A stretch of 64,000 bases of DNA from Schauerella fraxinea (GTDB lineage Bacteria > Pseudomonadota > Gammaproteobacteria > Burkholderiales > Burkholderiaceae_B), in the NCBI GenBank assembly GCA_030849945.1, contig JAVDKK010000004.1, forward strand, positions 372,001-436,000, in the 5' to 3' direction. The position numbers and the translations under genes are program-made. Of this stretch, positions 50,726-59,306 are shown piece after piece (positions within the stretch are counted from its first letter, which is position 1; each line of letters opens with the position of its first letter). Under the pieces are notes generated by a model that was given only the letters and a program-made list of their open reading frames with translations, was not told the DNA's origin and did not search any database.

Positions 50726-52673
50726 TGCTGGCGCTCACCCACAGATTGCGGCCGTAATTGACCGTGCCGTAGGTTTCGTCGTCCAACCGCTTATCGGTCA
50801 GGTTGTTCAGCGAGGCATTGAGCGTCAGATTCTTACTGACGTCATACGAGCCGCCGAGATCCACCGTCGTGTAGGCGGGTGCCGGCTCGCCATCGATCGT
50901 GGTGCCGTATTCCTTGCCGTAGTAATTCAGCGCCGTCCACACGCTCGCCTGACTCGACACTGCCCACTCACCGCGCAGATTGGCCTTGTGCTCCGGGATC
51001 AAAGAAAGAGGCGCACCTGCGTTGGCACCGCCCTTTTGCTCCGAATCGGTATAGGTGTAATTGGTTTTGATCGCCACGGTGGGCATCACATCCCAGCGAC
51101 CGTTCAGTTCCAGCCCCTTGATCACAGCGCGATCTAGATTGACGCGTTGCATGATCCGGTAGCCGTTCCACCGATCGTCGGTCGTAATCGTCGAGAGCTT
51201 ATCCTTGACGTCGTTATAGAACACCGTAGCGCCGGCTGATAAATTATCGCGGTTCGACCACATCGCCGATACCTCGTAATTCGTGCTCGTTTCCGGATCG
51301 AGATCGGGATTGCCCAGCATCACGAACGTATTGCGACGCAGGTACGCATAGCCCGGCACCACCGCCCGAATCTCCGGCGCCTTGAAGCCGCGCGACACAC
51401 CGCCCTTCAGCGTCCAGTTGTCGGTCGTGCGCCACACGCCATACAGCCGCGGACTCACATGCGAGCCATATTGTTCGTGGTCATCCAGGCGTACGCCGCC
51501 GGTGAGCGAAAACCGATCCGACATGGCCCATTCGTCTTCAACGAACACGGCTTTCTGCACCACGCCAAACGTGTACTGCTTGCGATCGCCCAGCCCTTGG
51601 TTCCAGTCATGCACTTTGCCTTGATTCCATTGCACGCCGCCGGTTGCGATGTGGTTGGCGAACGGCATCACGAGCTTGGCATCGAACACCGTATTCTCGA
51701 CCTCGGGCGTGCGGCCATACACGTCCGTTTGATCGGGCGTGGCCAAACCATCGCGTGAGGTTTTCTCATGCGAGATCGAGATGTCGGACTGCGCGCGGCC
51801 CCAACGCGCGTGGTTGGAGATCGACCAATGGCTGCGATCGTTATCCTGCTGTCGCGTGGCCCAGTTCGGGCTCAGGCCATTACCGTTGCGCAACCGCGTT
51901 TCGCCGGCCTCAAACAAAAATTCCTGATCGACTGTGGGCGTGACCGCCAGCCGCACGGTGGCGTCCCGATGACGCGCTTTCGTGTAACCCAACGTCCGTT
52001 CAACATCATCGTCGGACTGCCGATCCAGATAGCGGCCCCACATCTGCAGGCCCAACAGGTCGGTCTTGATCGGACCGTTCAGATAGAACTGGGCCTGGCG
52101 CGAATTGCCCTGATCGCTGTGCTGCTGCGCGGTGTAATCCAGCGTCAACGCACCGCCCCACTCGCTTGCCACCTTCCTGGTGATGATATTGATCACGCCG
52201 CCCATGGCGTCCGAGCCATACAACGACGACATCGGTCCGCGCACCACTTCGATCCGTTCGATCGCGGCAGCGGGCGGCACGAAACTCTGTTCATAGCCTC
52301 GGTTGCCGTTCACGCGCGAATCGCGCCCGCTTTGGCGTTTGCCGTCGACCAGAATCAGCGTGTAATCGGGCGGCATGCCGCGAATGGAAATATCCGCCTC
52401 ATTCGCACTGCCGTTGACGACCACGCCTTCCACATCGCGCACGGCGTCGCCCAGGTTGCGCATCGACCGGCGGCGCAACTCGTCGCCCGTGATGACCGTG
52501 ATGGATGCGGGCGCATCTTCAACCTGTTGCTCGAAGCCCGACGCGGTCACCACCACGGTGTCCAGGGTGGCGGGTGCATTGCCGGGCATTGTGGCGGACT
52601 GTGCGTGGGCAGCAGTGGCTGTCGCGGCGAGCGTCAACAGCGCCCATGACCACGGGTGCGGCGAAGAAGACAT
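50715..52673 (-). CDS. TonB-dependent receptor (FepA/CirA-like)
   Basis: A 652-residue outer-membrane receptor. Signal peptide WSWALLTLAATATAAHA, then a TonB box in ATLDTVVVTASGFEQ. The plug has DELRRRSMRNLGDAVRDVEG, ISIRGMPPDYTLILVDGKRQ and IERIEVVRGPMSSLYGSDAM, as in catecholate/colicin I receptors of the CirA/FepA subclass, and the barrel ends with a terminal Phe (LWVSASITF). ATG 52673 has AAGGAA 4-5 nt upstream. The ligand is probably a ferric siderophore; the upstream region has only a weak Fur-like match. Convergent with the histidine kinase gene. Confidence 0.92.
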   Translation of the reverse strand: MSSSPHPWSWALLTLAATATAAHAQSATMPGNAPATLDTVVVTASGFEQQVEDAPASITVITGDELRRRSMRNLGDAVRDVEGVVVNGSANEADISIRGMPPDYTLILVDGKRQSGRDSRVNGNRGYEQSFVPPAAAIERIEVVRGPMSSLYGSDAMGGVINIITRKVASEWGGALTLDYTAQQHSDQGNSRQAQFYLNGPIKTDLLGLQMWGRYLDRQSDDDVERTLGYTKARHRDATVRLAVTPTVDQEFLFEAGETRLRNGNGLSPNWATRQQDNDRSHWSISNHARWGRAQSDISISHEKTSRDGLATPDQTDVYGRTPEVENTVFDAKLVMPFANHIATGGVQWNQGKVHDWNQGLGDRKQYTFGVVQKAVFVEDEWAMSDRFSLTGGVRLDDHEQYGSHVSPRLYGVWRTTDNWTLKGGVSRGFKAPEIRAVVPGYAYLRRNTFVMLGNPDLDPETSTNYEVSAMWSNRDNLSAGATVFYNDVKDKLSTITTDDRWNGYRIMQRVNLDRAVIKGLELNGRWDVMPTVAIKTNYTYTDSEQKGGANAGAPLSLIPEHKANLRGEWAVSSQASVWTALNYYGKEYGTTIDGEPAPAYTTVDLGGSYDVSKNLTLNASLNNLTDKRLDDETYGTVNYGRNLWVSASITF

Positions 52674-52893
52674 AACGTTCCTTGGCGTAATCAAATGAAA
52701 ACGCGAATCGTATGCATTCGAGACCGGAAAAATTGGACAAGATAAGACAGGACGCCTGGACTTCAATCACCATCGAGAAGCGATCCAGGGCTGTCATTGA
52801 CGCTGCTGTATTGGCTCGCCAATGAAAACACCCCAAAGGCTGGCGACTGGGCCAACATTTGGGGTGCGGGTGGCGCCGTGTGCGCCAGGATGC

Positions 52894-52942
52894 GATGCTT
52901 CAGTTGCGAAGCATCAGTTGCGAAGCATCAGTTGCAATGCCT
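52894..52942. repeat. 14-bp direct repeats downstream of the MHS transporter gene
   Basis: CAGTTGCGAAGCAT occurs twice perfectly (52901, 52915) and once degenerately (52929). GATGCTT at 52894-52900 can pair with AAGCATC at 52909-52915 to form a hairpin. The surrounding 52674-52995 gap holds no gene I can support. Confidence 0.85.
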
Positions 52943-52995
52943 CACGGCGCACCTTCTTCCGCGGTGCATTAAATCCACCGCGTCAAACACGCTTA

Positions 52996-54297
52996 TCAAT
53001 CGATGCTCGCATCATGCGCGCGTTCGCGCACGAAGAACGCGGCAACCAATCCCAGCGCCACGCCGAACATCACGTAGTACGCCGGCGACATCGGCGAACC
53101 GGTAGTGCGGATCAACCATGTGACGATGAACTGGGCGAAGCCGCCGAAGATCATCACGGCCACGTTATAGGCCATCGACATGCCCACCGAGCGCACATTG
53201 GCGGGAAACATTTCGGCCATGACGGTGCTGAATACACCGAAGAACGCCGCAACGAACAGACTGATGATCACCTGCACGATCAACAGCTTGCTGATCGACG
53301 GCTCGTTGGTCAGCCAGGCGTACAACGGCAGCAGCACCACCATGTAGCCCAGCAACGAACCGATCAACAGCGGACGGCGGCCAATGCGATCGGACCAGGC
53401 GCCCATGAACGGCATCAACACCACCATCAAGGCGGCACCGGCCATCTGAACCAGGAAGGTATCGTGCAGCGGCAGCTTGAGCGTCACCGTCGAGAACGTG
53501 ACGAGGTAGGTGAACGTGATGTAGATCGACACCGTGCACGTGACGACGAGACCCATGCCCACAAGCGTTTCGCGGCGGTACGTGCGCAGCATTTCCAGCA
53601 CGCCAATCTGCTTGACGGTGCCGGCCGCCTGGGCGGCCTTGAGCTGCTTGAACGCTTCGGGCTCTTCCACATTGCGGCGGATGTAGATCGCCACCGGCAC
53701 GATCAGCAAACCGAACGCGAACGGCAGGCGCCAGGCCCAATCCATCAATTCCTGTTGCGTGAAGATATCGGTGATCAAGGTACCGACGGCCGCGCCAAGC
53801 AGCAACGCGGTCATTTGACCGGTCATCTGCCACGAACCGTAAAAGCCGCGTTTGCCGGCCGGCGCCAATTCGATCAAGAGCGCCGTCGAGGTGCCGAACT
53901 CGCCGCCGGCGGCGAAGCCTTGCAGCAATCGCGCCATGACGATGAACATCGGCGCCAGCAAACCGACTGCCGCATACGTGGGCGCCAGCGTGATCAGCGC
54001 GATGGCCACAGCCATCAGGCCCGTCACCATCACCATCGCGGCCTTGCGGCCTTTGCGGTCGCCGTAGAGGCCCAGAATAATGCCGCCTACCGGGCGCATG
54101 AAGAACCCGACGCCGAAGACGGCGGTGGTCAGCAAAATCTGGTTGATGTTGTCGCTGGGATCGGCCGGATTGCTCGGGAAGAAGAGCTTGGCCACGATCG
54201 GCGTCATAAAGGCGAAGACGAGGAAGTCATACCATTCGAGCGCATTACCGATGACGGCCGCCAGAATGTTTCTCTTGGGAACTGCTTGCTCTTGCAC
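52996..54297 (-). CDS. MFS transporter, metabolite:H+ symporter (MHS) family
   Basis: A 433-residue inner-membrane symporter with 12 predicted helices. The MHS hallmark IGNALEWYDFLVFAFMTPIV starts the first helix; the loop 2-3 motif GLYGDRKGRKAAMVMVTGLM and GFAAGGEFGTSTALLIELAP in helix 4-5 are typical of ProP/KgtP/CitA-type proteins carrying proline/betaine, alpha-ketoglutarate, citrate or related acids. The exact substrate cannot be decided. I chose GTG 54297 because AAAGGA lies 6 nt upstream; GTG 54345 would extend it by 16 residues. Not clearly in an operon with DUF1178 (274-nt gap). Confidence 0.9.
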   Translation of the reverse strand: MQEQAVPKRNILAAVIGNALEWYDFLVFAFMTPIVAKLFFPSNPADPSDNINQILLTTAVFGVGFFMRPVGGIILGLYGDRKGRKAAMVMVTGLMAVAIALITLAPTYAAVGLLAPMFIVMARLLQGFAAGGEFGTSTALLIELAPAGKRGFYGSWQMTGQMTALLLGAAVGTLITDIFTQQELMDWAWRLPFAFGLLIVPVAIYIRRNVEEPEAFKQLKAAQAAGTVKQIGVLEMLRTYRRETLVGMGLVVTCTVSIYITFTYLVTFSTVTLKLPLHDTFLVQMAGAALMVVLMPFMGAWSDRIGRRPLLIGSLLGYMVVLLPLYAWLTNEPSISKLLIVQVIISLFVAAFFGVFSTVMAEMFPANVRSVGMSMAYNVAVMIFGGFAQFIVTWLIRTTGSPMSPAYYVMFGVALGLVAAFFVRERAHDASID

Positions 54298-54510
54298 GAA
54301 AGGTCCTTTATTGCGGGACGATTCCTGAGGTCGTGCGCGAGGCACGCCGATGCCCGGAGCACAGCGCGCATCGGCCCACAGGAGGGTTGTAGGATGTCTG
54401 CGGCCGTGACTTTACCTCTTTTGCGCCCGCACGACAGTCCAAGTGCAACTTCAGTCCCTGCAATGTCGGTTTGCGCAAGATCGTCTAGCGCAAAGTCAGC
54501 TGTGCAAGGC

Positions 54511-54531
54511 AGGTCAGGTCAGGTCAGATCA
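54511..54531. repeat. Short AGGTC microrepeat
   Basis: AGGTC repeated three times followed by AGATC, within the gap between the MHS transporter and DUF1178 genes. Two AGTGCAACTT copies lie about 85 bp apart on either side (54447 and 54531). Confidence 0.6.
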
Positions 54532-54571
54532 GTGCAACTTAAGCCGTCGAGGCCAGCCCGAGCAATCCCGG

Positions 54572-55105
54572 TCAGTGCAGATTGTCGTCGCCGTCGAAGA
54601 TATCGGGCAGCGCGACGATATCGATGCCGTCTTCGGCCAACGCTTCCTGCTCTTCGCGCGTGGCGGTGCCGCGAATGGCACGGGTATCCGTATCGCCTTC
54701 ATGCATTTTGCGCGCTTCCTCGGCAAAACGCGGGCCGACGTTCTCAGCGCGGCGCACGAAGGCTTTGACCTGTTTGAACACTTCCACCTGCAAAGCGGCC
54801 AAGCGCTCGGGCGTCATGGGTTCGCCCTTGCCGCTCGCGCCACCGGGAACCGGTGCCATGGCCGATGAGCGGCCCACGTCGCTCGCGCCGGCCTGCGGGC
54901 GTTCGCGCACGGGCGCAGGGGCCGCGTGCAAGTGCCCCACGTTCAGGCGGGGTGCCGACAGGCGTTTGACGACCTGTGCGTCGCCGCACACCGGACAGAC
55001 GATCAGTCCGCTGGCGTGCTGCGTGTCGTAGTCGTCATGCGAGCGAAACCACCCCTCGAAGACGTGGTGCTGCGCACACTCCAGATCGAAAACTTTCAGG
55101 CTCAT
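54572..55105 (-). CDS. DUF1178-family protein with CxxC motif
   Basis: A 177-residue cytoplasmic protein of the conserved DUF1178 family. The N-terminal module MSLKVFDLECAQHHVFEGWF with Cys10 and the later CPVCGD pair look like a small zinc ribbon. The middle is Pro/Ala-rich, and the C-terminal helix-rich half has VFKQVKAFVRRAENVGPRFA, ARKMHEGDTDTRAIRGTATR and EEQEALAEDGIDIVALP, all typical. Function unknown. ATG 55105 lies 5 nt after the stop of the peptide-importer ATPase gene, so it is translationally linked to the yej-like operon. Confidence 0.9.
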   Translation of the reverse strand: MSLKVFDLECAQHHVFEGWFRSHDDYDTQHASGLIVCPVCGDAQVVKRLSAPRLNVGHLHAAPAPVRERPQAGASDVGRSSAMAPVPGGASGKGEPMTPERLAALQVEVFKQVKAFVRRAENVGPRFAEEARKMHEGDTDTRAIRGTATREEQEALAEDGIDIVALPDIFDGDDNLH

Positions 55106-55110
55106 GCGCT

Positions 55111-56844
55111 TCAAATGGGGGTGGCGGGATCAAACACAAGCCGGGGCACGGCGGCCAGCAAGCGCTGGGTCATGGGGTGCTGCGGCTGACGCAAGACGGA
55201 TTCGGCGGGGCCTTCCTCGACGATGCGCCCGCCGTCCATGATGGCGATGCGATCTGCAAGGTACTCCACCACGCCGAAATTGTGGGTGACGAACAGATAG
55301 GCGATACCCAGCTCGGCCTGCAATTCGCGCAGCAAATCCAGTATCTGCGCCTGCACCGACACATCCAGCGCAGATGTCGGTTCATCGCAGATCAATATTT
55401 TAGGCGAGACGGCCAGCGCGCGGGCGATCGCGATGCGTTGCCGCTGTCCGCCGGAAAATTCGTGGGGATAACGCGACACTGCGTCTTCCGGCAATCCCAC
55501 TCGATCGAGTAGGCTGCGCACCCGCGCCGTGCGCGCAGTGGCGCTCAGATCGGGCACCAGGGCATGCACGCCCTCCTCCAGGATGGCGCCCACGCGCATG
55601 CGCGGGTCGAGCGAGGCAAACGGATCCTGAAACACGATCTGGATATCCCGTCGCAATGCCCGCAGTGGCCGCCCGCGTGCTGCGAGCAGATCCTGGCCGC
55701 CCAGCGTGGCGCTGCCCGAGAGCCGCGCACCGCTGGTGAGCTGCAGCAGCGCCTTGGCGGTCGTGGTTTTGCCACACCCCGATTCTCCCAGCAGCGCCAG
55801 GGTTTCGCCGGCACGCAAATCGAACGACACGCCATCGACCGCCTTGACCCATGACGCCGGTCGCCGCAAGACGCCACTGCGTACGGGATAGTGCACGCGC
55901 AGATCCTTCACCACCAGAAGCGGTGCGCCGGAAGGGGTGACCCGCTCGATGAAGGGCTTGGCAGCACCTTCCGCCCGCGCGGCATTCTCGCGCACGCCTC
56001 CGGCCGCCGACAGCGCCCGCCCCCGTTTTTCGAACGTGGGGATGGCGGCAAACAACTCCCGCGCGTAGGGATGATCGGGCGCCGCAAAAAATTGGTCCGC
56101 CGGCGCGCTGGTCACGATTTCGCCGGCGCGCATCAGCGCCACATGATGGGCGGTATTGCGCACCACCGCCAGGTCGTGGGTGATCAGCAGCATGGCCATG
56201 CCGAGATCCCGCTGGATCTCGGCCAGCAGATCGAGCACCTGCGCCTGCACCGTCACGTCCAGCGCAGTGGTGGGCTCATCGGCAATCAAGAGCGTGGGTT
56301 CGGCCGCCAGGGCGATTGCAATCATCACCCGTTGCTTCTGGCCGCCCGAAAACTGAAAGGGATAATCGTCGATGCGCCGCTCGGGTTCCGGAATGCCCAC
56401 GCGGCGCAGCCAGTCGATGGCCCGGGCGCGTGCTGCGCGGCCGCGCAAGGTTGTGTGGGCCTGCAAGGTCTCGACGATTTGATCGCCCACCCGCATCACA
56501 GGATTCAGACTGGTCGCCGGTTCTTGAAAGATCATGCCCGCACGCGCGCCGCGCACGTCACGCATATCGGCTTCGGACAGCTGATTGACGTCGTCGCCGG
56601 CGATCAGCACCGCACCGCCCATCACCTGGGCGGCGTCCGGCAAAAGGCGCAGCAACGACAGCGCAGTCACACTTTTGCCGCACCCCGATTCGCCCACGAG
56701 CGCGAAGGTTTCGCCGCGCGCGATCGTCAGCGCCAGATCCTGCACCACCGAGCGAATACCCGCTTCGGTCGCCATCGTGATACTCAGCCCCGATACCTCG
56801 AGCACCGGCGCCGCGCCCGTCATGGCCTGATCGTGCGCGCTCAT
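55111..56844 (-). CDS. Double-domain ABC transporter ATPase (YejF type)
   Basis: A fused ATPase of 577 residues with two complete nucleotide-binding domains. Domain 1: Walker A GESGCGKSVT, signature FSGGQKQRVMIAIAL, Walker B LLIADEPTTALD. Domain 2: Walker A GESGCGKTTT, signature FSGGQRQRIAIARAL, Walker B ILICDEPTSALD. This architecture is that of YejF, which powers the YejABEF importer (microcin C and peptides in E. coli). ATG 56844 has GGGAG 7 nt upstream and overlaps the yejE-like stop (ATGA). An internal ATG at 56823 is possible but less likely. Confidence 0.92.
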   Translation of the reverse strand: MSAHDQAMTGAAPVLEVSGLSITMATEAGIRSVVQDLALTIARGETFALVGESGCGKSVTALSLLRLLPDAAQVMGGAVLIAGDDVNQLSEADMRDVRGARAGMIFQEPATSLNPVMRVGDQIVETLQAHTTLRGRAARARAIDWLRRVGIPEPERRIDDYPFQFSGGQKQRVMIAIALAAEPTLLIADEPTTALDVTVQAQVLDLLAEIQRDLGMAMLLITHDLAVVRNTAHHVALMRAGEIVTSAPADQFFAAPDHPYARELFAAIPTFEKRGRALSAAGGVRENAARAEGAAKPFIERVTPSGAPLLVVKDLRVHYPVRSGVLRRPASWVKAVDGVSFDLRAGETLALLGESGCGKTTTAKALLQLTSGARLSGSATLGGQDLLAARGRPLRALRRDIQIVFQDPFASLDPRMRVGAILEEGVHALVPDLSATARTARVRSLLDRVGLPEDAVSRYPHEFSGGQRQRIAIARALAVSPKILICDEPTSALDVSVQAQILDLLRELQAELGIAYLFVTHNFGVVEYLADRIAIMDGGRIVEEGPAESVLRQPQHPMTQRLLAAVPRLVFDPATPI

Positions 56845-58322
56845 TGCGGCACTCCCGGCACGGTCGGGGTGGCAGCAGCCACCGACGCCTGGCCCTTGCG
56901 CCGCGGGCGGAACCGCTGCGTACGCGGATCGAAGGCCGCGCGCACGGCATCGGCAAACAGGTTGGCCGCCAGCACCAGCGTCAGCATGAAGAGGAAGGCG
57001 GTGAGCAGGCTCCACCAGATCATCGGATCGCGCGACATCTCAAGCCGCGCGCCATCGATCATCGAGCCGAACGAATTCATGGTGGGATCCACACCGATGC
57101 CCAGGTACGACAGCACGGCTTCGTACAACACCAGTCCCGAAAATTCGAGCACGATGGTAATGAGCACAATGTGCATGACGTTGGGCAGCAGGTGGCGGCG
57201 CATGATGGTGAAGTGCGACACGCCAAAGGCCCGCGCAGCCTGCACATAGTCGAGTTCGCGCAGCTTGAGCGTTTCGGCGCGCAGCAGGCGGCACAGTCCG
57301 GACCAACCGGTGAGGCCAAGAATCATGCACAGCATGAAGAGCCGCAGATCGGCGCGCGCGGCCGACGTGGGAAAGAGTGTGGGATTGGCGTCGATGTACA
57401 CCTGCATCATCAATACGCAAGCCGCCACCAGCAGCACGCCGGGGATCGACGTGAGCGTGGTGTACACATACTGGATCACGTCGTCGACCCGGCCCTTGAA
57501 ATAGCCGGCCGAAATGCCGAGGACCAACGCCGGCGGCAGCATGGCCAGCGTGGTCAGGCTACCGATTACCAACGCGGTGCGGATACTTTTGAGCGATTGC
57601 CACAACACATCGTTGCCGGTGTTGCCGGTGCCCAAGGCGTGATAGCCGCTTGCCAGACCGGCCAAGCCGCCCACCACCACGGCCAGCATTGCAACGGTGC
57701 ACCAGATGGCGCGCCAGGGCATGTCAGTCTCGCCGCGCATCCAGGCGCGCCGGGCGGCAGCAAAGCCCACCCCGCGCCGCGCTTGCACGGCGGTCATCGC
57801 CACGGCCGCAACCAAGGCGAACACCAGACCGGCGGCCACACCCGCAAAGAGGCGCCAGGCAATGTCGGGACCGCGTCCGCTATCTGGATCGGGCAAATGC
57901 GCCCCGCCAAACTTCAGCCGCGGAAAATCGCGCACCGGTTGATCGTTGATGATCTCGGTTTCCTTGGTGAATTGACGCGTGGCCAACGGCTGCGAGTACG
58001 TTTTTTCGGGGCTGGCCAGCACCGTGCCATCCAGCAAGCCATCCAGCGCCGACTTCACGATGGGGGCATACAGCTTGGGCGCATCCGGCGCGGCATTGGC
58101 CACGGGCGGCAAGAGCGGCCGGTAATGGATGGAGTCGAGCAACCCGATCGTGACGAACGCCATCAGGATGACCGCCGAGCACATCGCCGGCGCATCGGTG
58201 GCGACGCGCCGCCACGTCACCCGTAAAGTGGGGGTGCGACGCACGTGCCAGATATACAGCAATACGCCGGCCACCATGCCAAACATGGCGATATCGGTCC
58301 AGAGAAAAACGAATTCAGGCAT
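56841..58322 (-). CDS. Peptide ABC transporter permease (YejE type), long form
   Basis: A 493-residue inner-membrane permease, much longer than typical DppC (~300) and E. coli YejE (~340). The extra N-terminal part has an initial helix (FVFLWTDIAMFGMVAGVLLY), a second near VILMAFVTIGLLDSIH, and a ~100-residue periplasmic segment before the third. The transporter core carries the EAA-like loop YVQAARAFGVSHFTIMRRHL and ends with a basic tail (RRKGQASVAAATPTVPG). ATG 58322 follows the yejB-like stop by 6 nt. Ribosome-binding site weak. Confidence 0.9.
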   Translation of the reverse strand: MPEFVFLWTDIAMFGMVAGVLLYIWHVRRTPTLRVTWRRVATDAPAMCSAVILMAFVTIGLLDSIHYRPLLPPVANAAPDAPKLYAPIVKSALDGLLDGTVLASPEKTYSQPLATRQFTKETEIINDQPVRDFPRLKFGGAHLPDPDSGRGPDIAWRLFAGVAAGLVFALVAAVAMTAVQARRGVGFAAARRAWMRGETDMPWRAIWCTVAMLAVVVGGLAGLASGYHALGTGNTGNDVLWQSLKSIRTALVIGSLTTLAMLPPALVLGISAGYFKGRVDDVIQYVYTTLTSIPGVLLVAACVLMMQVYIDANPTLFPTSAARADLRLFMLCMILGLTGWSGLCRLLRAETLKLRELDYVQAARAFGVSHFTIMRRHLLPNVMHIVLITIVLEFSGLVLYEAVLSYLGIGVDPTMNSFGSMIDGARLEMSRDPMIWWSLLTAFLFMLTLVLAANLFADAVRAAFDPRTQRFRPRRKGQASVAAATPTVPGVPQ

Positions 58323-58328
58323 GGTCGC

Positions 58329-59306
58329 TCACTCGAATCGAACGCGCGGATCGGCGAAGGTGTAGGAGATGTCGGCCAATATCAGCCCCACGATATAAAG
58401 TGCCGATCCCAGAAACACCATGGCGCGGACGATCGAAAAATCCTGCGCGTTGATGGCATCGATGGTGTAACTGCCCAAGCCCGGAATGCCGAAGAACGAC
58501 TCGGCAATCAGGCTACCCATAAAGAGCAGCGGCAAACCCGATACCGTGCCGGTGAGAATGGGCAACATGGCATTGCGCAGCACGTGGCGAAACATTACCG
58601 CCGTCTCGGAAAGCCCTTTGGCTCGCGCGGTGCGCACATAATCCTTGCCCACCTCCTCCAGAAACAGCGTGCGATAGAAGCGCGCTTCGGGCCCCAAACG
58701 GGAGATCACGCCCACCAGCACCGGCAGCGCCAGAAACTTGATGGCGTCCAGCCCGTTCAGATAACCCGAATAGGGCACCAGCCGCAGCAGCTTGGAGAAC
58801 ATCCACTGCCCCGCGATGATGTAGAACAGGCTCGAGATGGACAGCAGCAGCACGCACAGCACGACGCCCCAGAAATCGAGTCGCGTCGCCCGAAAGAAGA
58901 CCAGCGTGAACGAAAACACGATGCTCACGAAAATACCGAGCAAAAAGGTCGGTACCGCCAGGGCCAGACTCGGCCCCATGCGGTTGAGAATCTCGCTGCC
59001 GATACTGCGCCCGCCGTCCGACGCCCCGAAATCGAACTTCAAAAGCGGCACCGAGCGTTGGTAGAAAATGGTGTCGGTAACGCGCGCCGTGCCTTCGGCC
59101 GCACGATTGATGAACAGCGGCTTGTCGTAGCCGCGTTCGACTTTCCATTTTTCGACCGCATCCTGGCTGACGCGTTGGCCGCCAATGGCCAGACGTGCCA
59201 TGTCGTCCGGCGTGTTCACAGCAAAAAACAGCGCGAACGTGAACAGATTGACGCCGATCAGAATGAGCACGCCATAGCCCAGGCGCCGGAATATATAGGC
59301 GATCAT
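58329..59306 (-). CDS. Peptide ABC transporter permease (YejB type)
   Basis: A 325-residue inner-membrane permease. First helix GYGVLILIGVNLFTFALFFA, then an extended periplasmic loop, and the EAA loop YVRTARAKGLSETAVMFRHV followed by the last helices (LLFMGSLIAESFFGIPGLGS, SALYIVGLILADISYTFADP). ATG 59306 has AAGGA with 6-nt spacing and overlaps the stop of the solute-binding protein gene (ATGA). It forms the channel with the YejE-type protein. Confidence 0.93.
   Translation of the reverse strand: MIAYIFRRLGYGVLILIGVNLFTFALFFAVNTPDDMARLAIGGQRVSQDAVEKWKVERGYDKPLFINRAAEGTARVTDTIFYQRSVPLLKFDFGASDGGRSIGSEILNRMGPSLALAVPTFLLGIFVSIVFSFTLVFFRATRLDFWGVVLCVLLLSISSLFYIIAGQWMFSKLLRLVPYSGYLNGLDAIKFLALPVLVGVISRLGPEARFYRTLFLEEVGKDYVRTARAKGLSETAVMFRHVLRNAMLPILTGTVSGLPLLFMGSLIAESFFGIPGLGSYTIDAINAQDFSIVRAMVFLGSALYIVGLILADISYTFADPRVRFE

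Noticed and set aside
52690..52740. Possible Fur box upstream of the second TonB receptor
   Set aside because: CGAAT...ATTCG is palindromic and AT-containing, but the match to the Fur consensus is too poor to list as a site.
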